Shown one piece after another: positions 34,300-45,549 of a stretch of 64,000 nt of DNA (within the stretch, counting starts at the first letter, position 1; each line of letters begins with the position of its first letter). The stretch covers positions 23,675,175 to 23,739,174 of the forward strand of contig JAVHZZ010000003.1 of NCBI GenBank assembly GCA_036250195.1, given 5' to 3'. Both the position numbers and the translations under genes were made by a program. The DNA is from Mixophyes australis (taxonomy: Eukaryota; Chordata; Amphibia; Anura; Limnodynastidae). The notes beneath the pieces were generated by a model. It had not been told where the DNA came from and did not search any database. It saw only the letters and a list, made by a program, of their open reading frames with translations.

Positions 34300-36385
34300 G
34301 CAACACATCTCTTCTATATTCTCCATCTTTGCATCGCTGTCATCTGTCAATCCCTGGTCCTCCCAGTTCTTCTACAACTTACTGTCTGGCTATCCCACTC
34401 CCTCTCTACTTAGCACTCTTATTCTAGGGGGATTTTAACATCTCTGTTGACATCCTCCCTAGCTCTGCTCTCTCCAAACTTCTTGAACTTACTTCCTCTT
34501 ATGACCTCTTACAATGGAGTTCTTTTTCCACCCACCAAGATGGACACACCGTGGACCTTGTTTTCTCCAATCTCTGTGACATGTGTCAAAAGATTTTGTA
34601 ACTCAGTATTCCTACTCTGTGATAATAACCTCCTTTTTTTCACCTTACCTTAAAGGCCTCGATCCTATCCTCTTCTCCGCCTCTCTCAAACTACTCCTCT
34701 CAGATCTCTACCCTTTATTGCTCCAATGTTGCAGTCACTCTGCAGTCAGCATTCCCACAGCCCTGGACAAGGCAGCTCCTGCCAACACGTATCATCTCTG
34801 GTGATCAAAACCCCAACCCTCGCAGTCCATTCAGACTCACCACCTACAAAAGTGCTCCTGCACCGCCGACAGAAAGCACACTCCAGTGTGGATATCATAG
34901 AATACAAATGTATACTGTCTTCTAACATTACCACCCGCTCTTTAGCCAAAGCATGCTACTTTAGGTCTAAAATACACTGTTCCCCCATCTCCTTACTGTG
35001 CACATCTTTGCAATCTACTTCAAAAGCAAAACTGACACCACCCATCACAAATCGCCTGCTGACAATTCCATCTTCTCCCTACCCCCCACCCTCGGCTCCT
35101 TCACTCCTGTTACTGAACCTAAGATGCTTCCACTCTCAACTTGTCCCCTTGACCCGCTCCCTCCCACCCTCCACTCCTTTTGACCTACTGCCTCCCAGCA
35201 CCCTAACTAGATCTTCAACTTGTCCCTTTCCACTGGCAATTTTACCCTTCAACTTCAAACATGCCCTCATCTTTCTCATTCCCAATAAAAATCTCTTGAT
35301 CTCCAGCTACAACCCCATTTCTCTGTTCATTTTGCTTTCAAACTCTTCCAATAGCTTGTCTACAAATATCTGACCATTTTCTCTCCACTCACTCTCGTCT
35401 CAGCCCTCTTCAGTTGGTTTTCTGCCCTCTACACTCAACCATAACTGCCACCAAAGTGAACAATGATCTGCTTACAGCCATTCTCCTCAACCTATCTGCC
35501 TCCTTTGACACAGTTGACCACCCATTTTTCCTCAACACACTACGAACCCTTTGCCTTTAGCGGCACTGTTCTATCCTAGCTTATCTACTATCTCCACAGT
35601 CGCTCCTTCAGTGTCTCTACCTCTGACATCTGATCCCCTCAACTTCTGGAGATCTCCAAGGCTCTGTTCTTGTCCCTCATATACTCCTTCAGCCTCCATT
35701 ACCACCTCTATGCTGATGACACTCAAATTTACATTTCCGCCCCTGACCTTTTCTCGACTCTATTATCCCGTGTTTCCAACTTCCTGTTCGCAATCTCCAC
35801 CTAGATGTCCAATGCTTTTTCAAATGCTCCCCTCCTAGTATCCCCACATCTCCTACAACCTTTCTCACAGTGGACAACATCTCAATCTCTCTTGTTCCCC
35901 AGGCACGCTGCCTTGGTGTCATAATCTTCTCCCTCTACTGCACTCCTCATATCACATCCCAAGATTTCACCAAAACCTTCATTCACTCTCTCATCTTTTT
36001 GCTCTTTACATAACTACTGCAATCTCCTGCAAACTGGCATTCCGCCTACCTCTACCTCCCCTCTTTATTCTGTCCTAAACCCTATGGAGAGACTAATCTT
36101 TCTTTCCCTTCTTCTGCTGCACCACTCTACAAAGCTCTACACAAGCTCCCCTTTTCCTCAATTGAAGCTGCCGACCCTCACTTACAAAGTCCTCGCTGAT
36201 GATTTTCCTATATCTCTGACCTTGTACTTCTGCTTGTCCCCTCTGCTCTGTCTTTAACCTGCGCCTCTCCTCCCCACCTGATTACCACCTCTCACTCCTG
36301 CCTCCAAGAATCACGCAATGCTCCCCACCTATGGAACTCCATTTACACCTTACCAGACTTTTACCCAACTTCCAATCATTCGAGT
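34300..36385 (+). mobile_element. Decayed CR1/L2-group LINE (plus strand), interrupted by an LTR
   Basis: Endonuclease remnants include a GGFNIS-type motif near 34430, SYDLLQWSSFSTHQDGHTVD near 34500 and LVFSNLCDM. The reverse-transcriptase region has [18 protein letters not shown] near 35490 (motif A), GDLQGSVLVPHIL near 35650, a damaged YADD region near 35710 and QARCLGVIIFS near 35900. Many stops and frameshifts interrupt it, so it is far older than the LINE at 20772-27455. It resumes after the LTR at 36779 and ends near 36960. Confidence 0.8.
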
Positions 36386-36778
36386 TGTAACAATACTGGT
36401 GGTATTATCTGAAGCCCAATAGCCGAGTAGATATCCAGCGAGTGGTTTGACGTTTGCCGGGTCGGAACACAAGAGGGTAGTCAGATGTTTGCCGGGTCGG
36501 TACACAAGCAGGGTAGTCAGACGGTTGTCGGGTCGTATACAAGCAAGGTCACAAATGCAAGGAAGTGCAGCAAGTAACAGGAACTGAGCAGGCAGAATAC
36601 TCAAGCACATGTCTGACCAGGAAGTGCCTATTATAGGCCCAAACAGGAAACAGGATCCAAGATAGTTTCTCCTTGATGCCATTCTGGCCATATTGGATAA
36701 GGGCAAATCTGAGGGCAAGTTTACAAATCCAGAGACCTCTAGTGGTCGGAGGTGCAAATATCAAAGTAATTCCTTACA
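36386..36778 (+). mobile_element. Solo LTR inserted in the decayed LINE (candidate)
   Basis: It begins TGTAACAATACTGG and ends TTCCTTACA, with TGTAA/TTACA inverted termini. The flanks are CGAGT (36381-36385) and CAAGT (36779-36783), four of five matching. The LINE reading (…THLF-like region) resumes directly after it. Length 393 bp. No coding sequence. Confidence 0.6.
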
Positions 36779-36965
36779 CAAGTGCTCTCTCAAAACCCAC
36801 CTTTTCAACTTGGCTTGAGACTTACTGGACAACCCTGACACTACTTCCTCTCCTTCCACCCACCTCTTACCAGCTCCTTTTGCTTTTGCTTCGCCCTCCT
36901 TCTACACCATAAGATCTCATGAGTAGGGACCTCTATTATATATTATATTATATATTGCTTTATGT
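36779..36965 (+). mobile_element. 3' end of the decayed LINE
   Basis: It starts with the C-terminal coding remnant (SALSKPTFSTWLE), then a 3'UTR with CTCATGAGTAGGGACCTC and a TATTATATTATATATTG tail. Confidence 0.65.
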
Positions 36966-37106
36966 TCATACCTCTTTCATCTACCTAATTAGTACCTATT
37001 CTATGACAGGTTTTATTTTACGTTTAAGTTGAACTTGTATGAGTTAGTGTAATTCTTTATACTTGTTCTGTTTCATGCTCATGTTATATATCATATGCTT
37101 TATATC

Positions 37107-37812
37107 TGTCACGTTTCAGAGGTCAAAGGACTCTTAGACCACCATAATTTGGCGATACCTGCTTGGGATGCACAGAGTCTAATGACACCGATTGTATTCA
37201 CCAGTGACCTCCGCAAGGGGATATGGACTTGGCTGCATCCGTGCCGCGGGTTGCAGCCCTCTTAGCTGGTATTAGGCAAGGCCTAGTGGAAAACCTAGTA
37301 CAGAGATGATGGTCAACGATATATGCAAGGATACAGGAGCACTGCACAGCACAGGAAGTAGAAGAGGAGCAGTATAGTGGTATGCGGCAGAAGTTCAGGT
37401 ATTGCTGAGGGCAATGTAGCAAATACTGGACAGTACACGGCACTGCGGCAAGCTGTATATTTAGTTCCATGGATGCTTTAGAGCACAGGTACTGAATCAG
37501 AAAGTAGAAGAGGAGCAGTATAAAGGTATGCAGCAGAAGTTCAGGTATTGCTGAGAACACAGGATAGCCAGGAGCAACACGTCCACACAGTAGAATAGAC
37601 TCAAAGAACTCACAATCAGAGATTGACACAGGTGTCTTTAAGTAATGCAGCCACTAGAAGGCATCAGCTATTAGGAAAGAACAGGAGCTGTTAAGGAACC
37701 CGGTCAAAGATAGGAACCAACGGCATCTCTCCGGCAGGGAAGGGCAGCGAGGGACCCTCCAGGTAAGTTAGCCGGAACCCGACCAAAGCCTCAGCGGGAC
37801 CAGCGTGTGATA
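37107..37812 (+). mobile_element. Solo LTR (706 bp) with 5-bp target duplication
   Basis: It starts TGTCACGTTTCAGAGG and ends CAGCGTGTGATA, one base away from the expected GTGACA. ATATC flanks both sides exactly (37102-37106 and 37813-37817). Inside, AGTAGAAGAGGAGCAGTATA, followed by GCAGAAGTTCAGGTATTGCT, occurs twice (about 37358-37410 and 37502-37553). No coding sequence. Confidence 0.65.
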
Positions 37813-37817
37813 ATATC

Positions 37818-38843
37818 GCTGTCTGTCCAGCGTTGCGGAATCTGTGACGCATTATTATTAAATCATAATTATTAAATGATGATGGTGATGATGATGAAAA
37901 TGTCTGCTTTTCAATCACTTATGCAGACAAATAACATGATGCCTTTCATTAGTCTATCGCGCATTGTATTGACCAAAACAGGTAACTACAGGCTACATTT
38001 GTGCTTTCCTATCAACCCTGTTGCATATTCTGCACGAAAAATAAATATTTATTTATTCCATAATTTTTACTCTTCTTATTCAATAACGTGTTGTGTAATC
38101 CAGTATACAGGTAAATAAATTTGCAGGGATGTGCATTGTTACGCCTCCTTTGGTAGCTTCCAAACGGTCCTTGCAGCCAGCTAAGCGTCATTCCATTCTC
38201 GCTATAGCAATTTGCCCAGGGGTGCCCAAACTTTTTACAGCATGGCAGGCAATGAAGATATACAACAGAGACTGGCAGCTGTGCCCGGATAACCCTCTGT
38301 CTGAGCAATTTCCTGATAACTGCAGTTCAGCAACAGCTGGGGCGCTGAAGTACATCTTCCCGTCCTGGATCTAAAAGGTTAAAATGACTTGATTGTCTTG
38401 TATTGAGCACAGCGCTCAGACGAGCAGATACTGTGGCAAAACAATGCTAATTCATTTACTTATCAACACATCATCCAGGCCCAAGAAAACAAGATGCTGA
38501 AATGTTTGCAGTGGGTGATTGTTTGATGAGGTGTGACGGCGCCAGGAACCCTGCATGAATTTGATCAGTGCTCAGATCTGCTCGTAGCGTGTGATATCCA
38601 GAGTTTGATGTGTAATGCTTGGTAGGCAGAGGAGGCCCAGGCGGGTTGCAGATGTACAGTGATCGTGACAGGTTAGAAGCAGATGTCTGTTCAGCTGCCA
38701 AGGGTAACAAACCGGGGGCCTCTTTAATAACACGGAGCAACTAACAGGAACGTGCTGTCATCCACAGCCCCCAATCAGAGCTATACTTTCAGTGACTAGT
38801 AAAAGTGATTAATGCTAATCATTGGATTGGTTTCTATGAGTTA
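37818..38843. other. No gene recognised; possible hAT terminus
   Basis: Ordinary non-coding sequence. CAGGGGTGCCCAAACTTTTT at 38218-38237 is a typical hAT terminal sequence, but the matching second end was not found, so only a fragment may remain. Confidence 0.45.
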
Positions 38844-39255
38844 AGCTGGGTACACACTACAGAATTCTCCACCAACTTTTTATGCCGAGCGATTTTACAT
38901 GCGATCGATGGTCCGATCGCTCGGTCCATGGACTGCATACACTCTAGCCTTGCTTAAGAAGATAAAGTGAAGAGCGGACGTCCCTTTAGCGACTTTTTAC
39001 AGCCATGTTGTCGTGAGCAATGATTGCAATTTCATACACATCGGTCAGAAGTTTATACACACTACACAACGGAAACGAGATTGGAACGAAAATATTGAAC
39101 GGTACGACCAACCAAATGTCTGCCCAAATCGTCCATTTGGGCAGACTTTCAACCATCGTGTCACTACACACACTGACCCGACTTTTGAACGAGCGGTCGT
39201 ATGTCGGCTGGTTTAGCCGATTATTGGACGAAAACCCTGTAGTGTGTACCTAGCT
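38844..39255. mobile_element. Harbinger-type MITE with TTA target duplication
   Basis: It starts AGCTGGGTACACACTACAG and ends with the inverse of AGCTAGGTACACACTACAGG. TTA lies on each side (38841-38843 and 39256-39258), and 3-bp TWA duplications are typical of PIF/Harbinger. The 412-bp interior contains further self-complementary stretches (GATCGATGGTCCGATCG; CGTCCATTTGGG region near 39130). No coding capacity. Confidence 0.82.
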
Positions 39256-39604
39256 TTAGATCAAAGCCCTCCGGTCCTACTGGAGGCCGGAGGACAAGAT
39301 TTGGCCCTCCAAGGCTTGAAGTGACCCACACAAAATCCCATTGTGGGTCATTTGTAGTGTTCTGTAGACAGATCTGCACTTTCAGTGTTTTACTCTACTC
39401 ATCACATAAAATTTATTTTTTCCTCTATCTCTATTTGCACTAGAGATGGGCGGGTCCGGTTCTCCGAGAACCGAACCCACCCGAACTTTGGGTATCCGAG
39501 TACCGAGCTGAGCAGCTCGGTACTCTCCCGCCCATTCCGAATCCAAATCGAGGCCGAACGTCATTGTGACGTTGTCGGATCTCGGGACTCGGTTCTCGCG
39601 ATAC

Positions 39605-39660
39605 TTCAACTTTATAAATACACGCCTCCACAGCAATCCATCGCCATTTGACAGAGGGAG
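39605..39660 (+). promoter_or_regulatory. TATA-like promoter of the 3.1-kb hAT element
   Basis: TTTATAAATA at 39611-39620 follows a GC-rich, CpG-containing segment and precedes a purine-rich leader (GACAGAGGGAGAGAGCAGGG). The position, near the left terminus and upstream of the repeat array and the ORF on the same strand, fits a transposon promoter. The array would then be in the leader or an intron. Confidence 0.5.
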
Positions 39661-39779
39661 AGAGCAGGGTGTAGTCATAGGCTAATTAGAGCAGGGACAG
39701 AGAATACAATATTGTTCTTGCAATTGCTCTAACCAAAATCGCTAGTGCAGAGAGGAGGATAGAGGTTTATTATTTTTTC

Positions 39780-41210
39780 TTCATATTTGGCACTCCCCAG
39801 CGCTTTTGGGGTGTCCCCCATAATTGTGCATTAATATTTCTGGCTGTCAAAAGTCATATCTGTCAGCAGTATCTACTAAATAATTTGTAGCACACCTCAG
39901 TGCTTTTGGGGTGTCCTCCCTAATTGTGCATTAATATTTCTGGCTGTCAAAAGTCATATCTGTCAGCAGTATCTACTAAATAATTTTTAGCACTCCTCAG
40001 TGTTTTTGGGGTGTCCTCCCTAATTGTGCATTAATATTTCTGGCTGTCAAAAGTCATATCTGTCAGCAGTATCTACTAAATAATTTTTAGCACTCCTCAG
40101 TGTTTTTGGGGTGTCCTCCCTAATTGTGCATTAATATTTCTGGCTGTCAAAAGTCATATCTGTCAGCAGTATCTACTAAATAATTTTTAGCACTCCTCAG
40201 TGTTTTTGGGGTGTCCTCCCTAATTGTGCATTAATATTTCTGGCTGTCAAAAGTCATATCTGTCAGCAGTATCTACTAAATAATTTTTAGCACTCCTCAG
40301 TGTTTTTGGGGTGTCCTCCCTAATTGTGCATTAATATTTCTGGCTGTCAAAAGTCATATCTGTCAGCAGTATCTACTCAATAATTTTTAGCACTCCTCAG
40401 TGTTTTTGGGGTGTCCTCCCTAATTGTGCATTAATATTTCTGGCTGTCAAAAGTCATATCTGTCAGCAGTATCTACTAAATAATTTTTAGCACTCAGTGT
40501 TTTTGGGGTGTCCTCCCTAATTGTGCATTAATATTTCTGGCTGTCAAAAGTCATATCTGTCAGCAGTATCTACTCAATAATTTTTAGCACTCCTCAGTGT
40601 TTTTGGGGTGTCCTCCCTAATTGTGCATTAATATTTCTGGCTGTCAAAAGTCATATCTGTCAGCAGTATCTACTCAATAATTTTTAGCACTCCTCAGTGT
40701 TTTTGGGGTGTCCTCCCTAATTGTGCATTAATATTTCTGGCTGTCAAAAGTCATATCTGTCAGCAGTATCTACTCAATAATTTTTAGCACTCCTCAGTGT
40801 TTTTGGGGTGTCCTCCCTAATTGTGCATTAATATTTCTGGCTGTCAAAAGTCATATCTGTCAGCAGTATCTACTCAATAATTTTTAGCACTCCTCAGTGT
40901 TTTTGGGGTGTCCTCCCTAATTGTGCATTAATATTTCTGGCTGTCAAAAGTCATATCTGTCAGCAGTATCTACTAAATAATTTTTAGCACTCCTCAGTGT
41001 TTTTGGGGTGTCCTCCCTAATTGTGCATTAATATTTCTGGCTGTCAAAAGTCATATCTGTCAGCAGTATCTACTAAATAATTTTTAGCACACCTCAGTGC
41101 TTTTGGGGTGTCCTCCCTAATTGTGCATTAATATTTCTGGCTGTCAAAAGTCATATCTGTCAGCAGTATCTACTAAATAATTTTTAGCACTCCCCAGTGG
41201 TTTGCGCTCA
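39780..41210 (+). repeat. Fourteen direct repeats of exactly 100 bp
   Basis: The phase marker TAATTGTGCATTAATATTTC begins at 39821 and recurs every 100 bp up to 41118, with a single 97-bp step at 40421-40518. Copies are nearly identical; the first and last are the most diverged (AGCGCTTTTGGGG and AGTGCTTTTGGGG instead of AGTGTTTTTGGGG). A CTACTAAATAA versus CTACTCAATAA variant groups neighbouring copies, a sign of recent local expansion. There is no open frame through the unit. Confidence 0.97.
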
Positions 41211-41212
41211 GA

Positions 41213-41872
41213 ATGGATTCAAAGCAGTCCACATATGATCTGAATGAGCAACCAGGTTCTGTCACCAGTCCTGATGTTAGTGTTCCCAGTACGTCATCTG
41301 GCCAAGGCGATGTCAAACAACAGAGTGTTTTCAAATTAGTGCAAAAAACAAAAACCCAAAAAAAATTTACTGTATTGAAGCGAAAAAGAAGTGTAACTGA
41401 GCAAAAGTTAAGTGACGATAAAAAAAAAATTGCAAGCATGCCATTCTACACACGCAGTGGCAAAGAGAGAATGAGGCCTTCACCTTTGGCTATTAGTGGC
41501 AGATCCCAAAAAGTTACCCAGCCTACAATTGGTGCACAACTACTGTTACGCGTCAAAGCCGAGCTGCAAGATAACAGTGAGGCATTACAGGAGAATATTT
41601 GCTCTGATTCACAAATGACAACAATCCCTGTGGAGAGTCCATCCAACAGTGGGATGTCTAATCGTGAGCATTCTGCTGATGTGTGCCTTAATAGCCCGAG
41701 TGTAGCCAGTGATACCCAAATTGAGGATGCCACTTTGGAATTAGAAGAGGATGAGGGGGAGATTTGTGTAGACGACGAGGGCGCTAATGATGATGTTGAT
41801 GATTATGATGCAGACAGATACCAAATTGCCTTTCTCAATTTCTATTTATATTCTAGATTATATAACGGCTAA
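41213..41872 (+). CDS. Intact 219-aa ORF of unknown function inside the hAT element
   Basis: The ORF begins directly after the last 100-bp repeat with AGAATGG, a strong start context (A at -3, G at +4), and ends with TAA. The protein is Ser/Thr/Gln-rich at the N-terminus. It has a basic cluster at about 45-60 and 66-72 (KTKTQKK, LKRKRS, DDKKK) that looks like a nuclear localisation signal, a middle part with ARLLLRVKAEL-like helix potential (about 108-118), and a strongly acidic stretch at about 176-202 (LELEEDEGE, DDVDDYDADR). The last 17 residues are encoded by the first unit of the downstream repeats. There are no Cys/His pairs of a zinc finger and no catalytic motif. It may be the first exon of a hAT transposase, an accessory protein or a captured gene piece. 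I do not recognise the family. Confidence 0.6.
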   Translation: MDSKQSTYDLNEQPGSVTSPDVSVPSTSSGQGDVKQQSVFKLVQKTKTQKKFTVLKRKRSVTEQKLSDDKKKIASMPFYTRSGKERMRPSPLAISGRSQKVTQPTIGAQLLLRVKAELQDNSEALQENICSDSQMTTIPVESPSNSGMSNREHSADVCLNSPSVASDTQIEDATLELEEDEGEICVDDEGANDDVDDYDADRYQIAFLNFYLYSRLYNG

Positions 41873-42140
41873 ATAGTTTTCTATTTTACTCCTAGTGGAG
41901 AGAGGATCTGATGCAGACAGATACCAAACTGCCTTTGTCCATTTCAATTTATATTGTACAGTATATAACGGCTGAATTTATTAGTATTTTATACAAGTGG
42001 AGGGGGGCCCAGAGAGACAGAAACCAAACTGGCTTTCTCCATGTCAATTAATATTGTACAGTCTATAATGGCTGAATTTTTTGTTTTTTTTAAAAAGTGG
42101 AGGGGGCCTATAGAGACAGAAAGCAAACTGTCTTTTTCCA
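41805..42140 (+). repeat. Three diverged repeats of about 100 bp after the ORF
   Basis: GCAGACAGATACCAAATTGC, then TTTCTATTTATATT and TATATAACGGCTAAAT recur near 41908 and 42015 with changes (GAGACAGAAACCAAACTGGC; TATAATGGCTGAATTT) and partly near 42112. They encode the end of the 219-aa ORF in the first unit only. Confidence 0.85.
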
Positions 42141-42389
42141 TTTCTTTACATATTTAACTATAAGTGTAGGGTGTAATATAGATTCAAAGACGATGGCTGC
42201 ATTGCCAATATGCATAGATGGAGAGGAAGACAATCTGTTTTGTGTGTAGAATAAATGAAGGCCTACCAACGAAGAATTAAACAGTTTTTTTGGATGATTT
42301 ATTACCTCAACAATTAGATTACTTATCTCTAAAACAGTTGGAGCACTAAATTGGGTTATTTTAGGCACAAAAACATGTATTTTCCAACA

Positions 42390-42525
42390 AAATAGCAAAA
42401 CAAAACCAAACAAAACCAAAACCAAAACCAAAACACGCAATGGCGGTTTTGCAAAACCAAAACCAAAACCAAAACACGACGGTAATCCAGATCCAAAACC
42501 GAATCCAAAACCAAAACACGGGGGT
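42390..42525. repeat. CCAAAA-rich simple repeat at the hAT element 3' end
   Basis: Iterations of AAAACCAAAACC and AAACCAAACA, interrupted by ACACGACGGTAATCCAGATC. It lies just inside the right terminus. Confidence 0.9.
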
Positions 42526-42884
42526 CAGTGACCATCTCTAATTTGCACCCTCAATAGCCCGTCCCCTATTCCTCTTTACCTCCTTCTACATCTTATTCTG
42601 TCACCCCCCTTCTTTCTTCATGCATTACTCATGATCATTTTTTGAAATGTCACACTTGTTTTCCTGACCACGTGTTAGCTCTTGGGATCACTGGTGGATT
42701 GCTGGTGAAAACGTTGCGTTCTACTTGTTGGCCGTTATATCTACCTGTATCATAATAGCTAATAAGAGCTCGACTACAGACACCTTATTAACCATTCCTG
42801 ACATTTCTAATTGGGAAAGTATGGAAGTATAGTAAACCCCCTTTATTAAAAGGGTTATAGCATGAAATCCTGAAAACATGACCA

Positions 42885-43062
42885 GGGGGGTAAATGTATC
42901 AAGCTGAGAGTTTTCCGGCGGGTTTGAAAAGTGGAGATGTTGCCTATAGCAACCGATCAGATCCTAGCTGTCATTTAGTAGAATGTACTCAATAAATGAT
43001 AGCTAGATTTTCACTTGTTTTTAAACCCACCTGAAAACTCTCAGCTTGATACATCTACCCCC
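42885..43062. mobile_element. Palindromic MITE (TTGCCTATAGCAACC family)
   Basis: GGGGGTAAATGTATCAAGCT at the left is mirrored by AGCTTGATACATCTACCCCC at the right. The arms carry GATGTTGCCTATAGCAACC and TAGCTGTCATTTAGTAGAAT. The left half retains both the CTGAGAGTTTTCCGGCGGG block and the core, which distinguishes this subtype from the copy at 20376. Confidence 0.87.
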
Positions 43063-43491
43063 AGGTTGGTAGCTCTTGAGGATGGTGTTTGAGCTCCTCC
43101 AGGTTATAGTGTATTCACTCAAGAGGTGTCTTCACCTCTACAATATTTATTGTGATATGGCTGGAAGAGTCGGCCGCAGCCGAGGGTACTTGGCCAATGA
43201 GTTTGTTCCAGAGTAGGATGTGAGTCAGGTTACGTTAGGAACATATCACTGCCCCGGACAGATAATAATGGATATGGATGGGAATTTTCTACCCTGCTAC
43301 AGGTCACCTGATGCCCTCATGCATTGGGGAGAGCCATTCCAAATACAAATGTATGAGATTACAACCGATTAATTCAGTAAGAACTAGTCATGAACATTGT
43401 AGTATATATTACTCCTCTGTGATGCTGTTAGTTCCTATTAATCCTTATGGTCATTAAATTTGATCCAACCTACCGCTACCTGCAGAGGAGG
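43063..43491. other. No gene recognised
   Basis: Non-coding sequence without recognisable repeats, up to the hAT element target duplication at 43484. Confidence 0.6.
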
Positions 43492-44607
43492 CACGGTCGG
43501 ATTTACCACTTGGCAACCTAGGCACTTGCCTAGGGCCCAGCGGTCGCCAGGGGGCCCTGCTGGTGGTGGAGGCGCCAGTAAAGAAAAAAAATATTGTATC
43601 CAAGGGAGAAAAAAAAATAAATCACGATTGCAGCGGCCCCCGGCAGCCTCCTCTCCTCCTTCCTGCTCAGCTGCGTTCCACTAAATGTCGGGCGTGACAT
43701 CATCACGCCTGACGGCATATTCACTGAAGGCTCAGAGGAGCGGAGAGGAGCAGCGCGCGCGACGGGACAAGAAAGAAAACAGTAGATGAGAAAACAGAAG
43801 AGAAGAAAGCAATATAAAGGTAAGCAAACTAACGGAGGAACAAATTGTTCCCAAAAAATTATGAAGGGGGACAGAGGTGATGTGATTGGGGACATTGTTG
43901 ATGTGATTGGGGACATTGTTGATGTGATTGGGGACAGAGCCGATGTGAAGGGGCACAGAGTTGATGTGAAGGGGCACATGTGATATTGTGAAGGGGCACA
44001 TGTGATATTGTGAAGGGGCACATGTGATATTGTGAAGGGGCACAGAGTTGATGTGAAGGGGCACATGTGATATTGTGAAGGGGCACATGTGATATTGTGA
44101 AGGGGCACATGTGATATTGTGAAGGGGCACAGAGTTGATGTGAAGGGGCACATGTGATATTGTGAAGGGGCACATGTGATATTGTGAAGGGGCACATGTG
44201 ATATTGTGAAGGGGCACATGTGATATTGTGAAGGGGCACATGTGATATTGTGAAGGGGCACATGTGATATTGTGAAGGGGCACAGAGTTGATGTGAAGGG
44301 GCACATGTGATATTGTGAAGGGGCAAAAGTGATGATGGAGGCACAAAAGTGACGACTATTAGGTTACTAGGTACGCTAGATTGTTGCTGCTAGGTACGCC
44401 CCCAATGATGCAAGTCACGCCCCCAATGATATGGCCGCACCTCCTTTAATGGCGCGCCGCTGCTGCGCGGCAGCACATAGCTTTTCTTCTACTCAGCTAT
44501 AGGGGTATATGGTATGCTAAAAAACATAGTGCTATGGATTGTTTCAGGGAGGGGGGCCCCCAACCAGTCTCTTGCCTAGGGCCCGATGAGGTCTAAATCC
44601 GGCTCTG
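43492..44607. mobile_element. Non-autonomous hAT element carrying a minisatellite
   Basis: It starts CACGGTCGGATTTACC and ends with the inverse of CAGAGCCGGATTTAGACC. AGAGGAGG flanks both sides exactly (43484-43491 and 44608-44615). Length 1116 bp. CTTGCCTAGGGCCC occurs near each end in the same orientation. The interior has a 21-22-bp minisatellite and CpG-containing unique parts but no transposase. Minus-strand open frames with CPFTISHVPLHN repeats come from the minisatellite. Confidence 0.92.
43860..44335. repeat. 21-22-bp minisatellite inside the hAT element
   Basis: About 22 copies of GGGGCACATGTGATATTG plus TGAA (22 bp) mixed with GGGGCACAGAGTTGATGTG plus AA (21 bp). The left end starts with a related GATGTGATTGGGGACATTGT unit. 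Mixed lengths and a regular alternation of types suggest expansion in blocks of several units. Confidence 0.94.
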
Positions 44608-44615
44608 AGAGGAGG

Positions 44616-45549
44616 TCATTACCGAAGTACCAGTCATGCAAACCAGCTTTGGTTCAGCAATACGCCTTTATTTGTACGTCTCGACTTCTGCCACGGCATA
44701 TAGGTTTGCGGAGCAAGGTGGTGGCATTGGTGGAGGAGCGGAAGATTGCACCAGCTGATGGCAAGACCTCGGAGTCAGGATATTCCATTCACCTCGTGCT
44801 CCTGGTTTTCGGGAGCAGTGCAGAAACTACATTTAATTTGACCAACCAAATTTATTGATGTATAATAACGAAGCAGAGAGGTTGCATGTTAGCGGTGTTC
44901 TTTGCACCGTGGACGAGTGTATATCCATTTCCGCTCAACATGTGGATTTTAATTTTGCCCCAGTTCAGAGCTGGTGTTCTATTCTTTTAATGGAACCAGT
45001 CTGGCACTTCCATGTTACTGTTCAGCGGAGGCGCACATTACCAGTCTAACGCCGAACATTGTAATAGATTGCTTCACACACATAATTGCCGCGTGTCACA
45101 ATGTCCCAATGTCCCCTCTCTCTTATGATTCATTTAAGGTATAAATAAGGCTAAACCGAGGAGTATTGTGGGACAAAAAGAGAACCGGTTGACTTACCTC
45201 CCAACATGTTTGCCCCCGGCAACGCGCACACGGGATGGTCGCGTTGCGACAGGGGCGTGGCCACATCATCACGGTAACGTGGACACGCCACCAGTGGGCT
45301 TTAGAGCCTAGCGCCTGTAAAGCACTAGGCTGCCCAGTATGTACCTTCCTTCCACCAACATTCACGGGATTGCAATAAGAATACTTGTACCGCCGTTTTC
45401 CGTGTTGCCGATGGGTTCCGCCGGCGGTAGTCTTTAATAAATAACAGAAGCCCTGCACACGCTGGATTTAGGTCTTCTCTATATTTCCTAAATAGACCCC
45501 ATAGTTACCAATGAAGCCGTGTTACTCAGTGGGCCAAGGATTATGTCAA
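44616..45549. other. No gene recognised
   Basis: Mixed non-coding sequence. Around 45190-45345 a segment with TTACCTCCCAAC and GGGGCGTGGCCACATCATC looks like part of a CG-rich frog MITE. Related GGGTGTGGCCACGG sequence stands near 9750. Limits are unclear. Confidence 0.45.

Larger units (their letters stand above)
39441..42540 (+). mobile_element. 3.1-kb hAT-type element carrying a 100-bp repeat array and an intact ORF
   Basis: The element starts TAGAGATGGGCGGGTCCGG and ends with the inverse of TAGAGATGGTCACTGACCC. ATTTGCAC flanks both sides exactly (39433-39440 and 42541-42548), an 8-bp hAT-type duplication. In order inside: a GC-rich 5' end with inverted CCGAG/CTCGG blocks, a TATA-like box, fourteen 100-bp direct repeats, an intact 219-codon ORF, a second weaker set of about 100-bp repeats, and a CCAAAA-rich 3' end. 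No BED finger, RNase H core or dimerisation domain was recognised, so it appears non-autonomous or an unusual family. Confidence 0.88.

Noticed and set aside
41213..41872. Calling the 219-aa ORF a known hAT transposase
   Set aside because: No zinc finger, catalytic or dimerisation motif is visible, so the function was left open.
43530..44346. Minus-strand ORFs with CPFTISHVPLHN repeats
   Set aside because: Artefact of the 21-22-bp minisatellite inside a hAT element.
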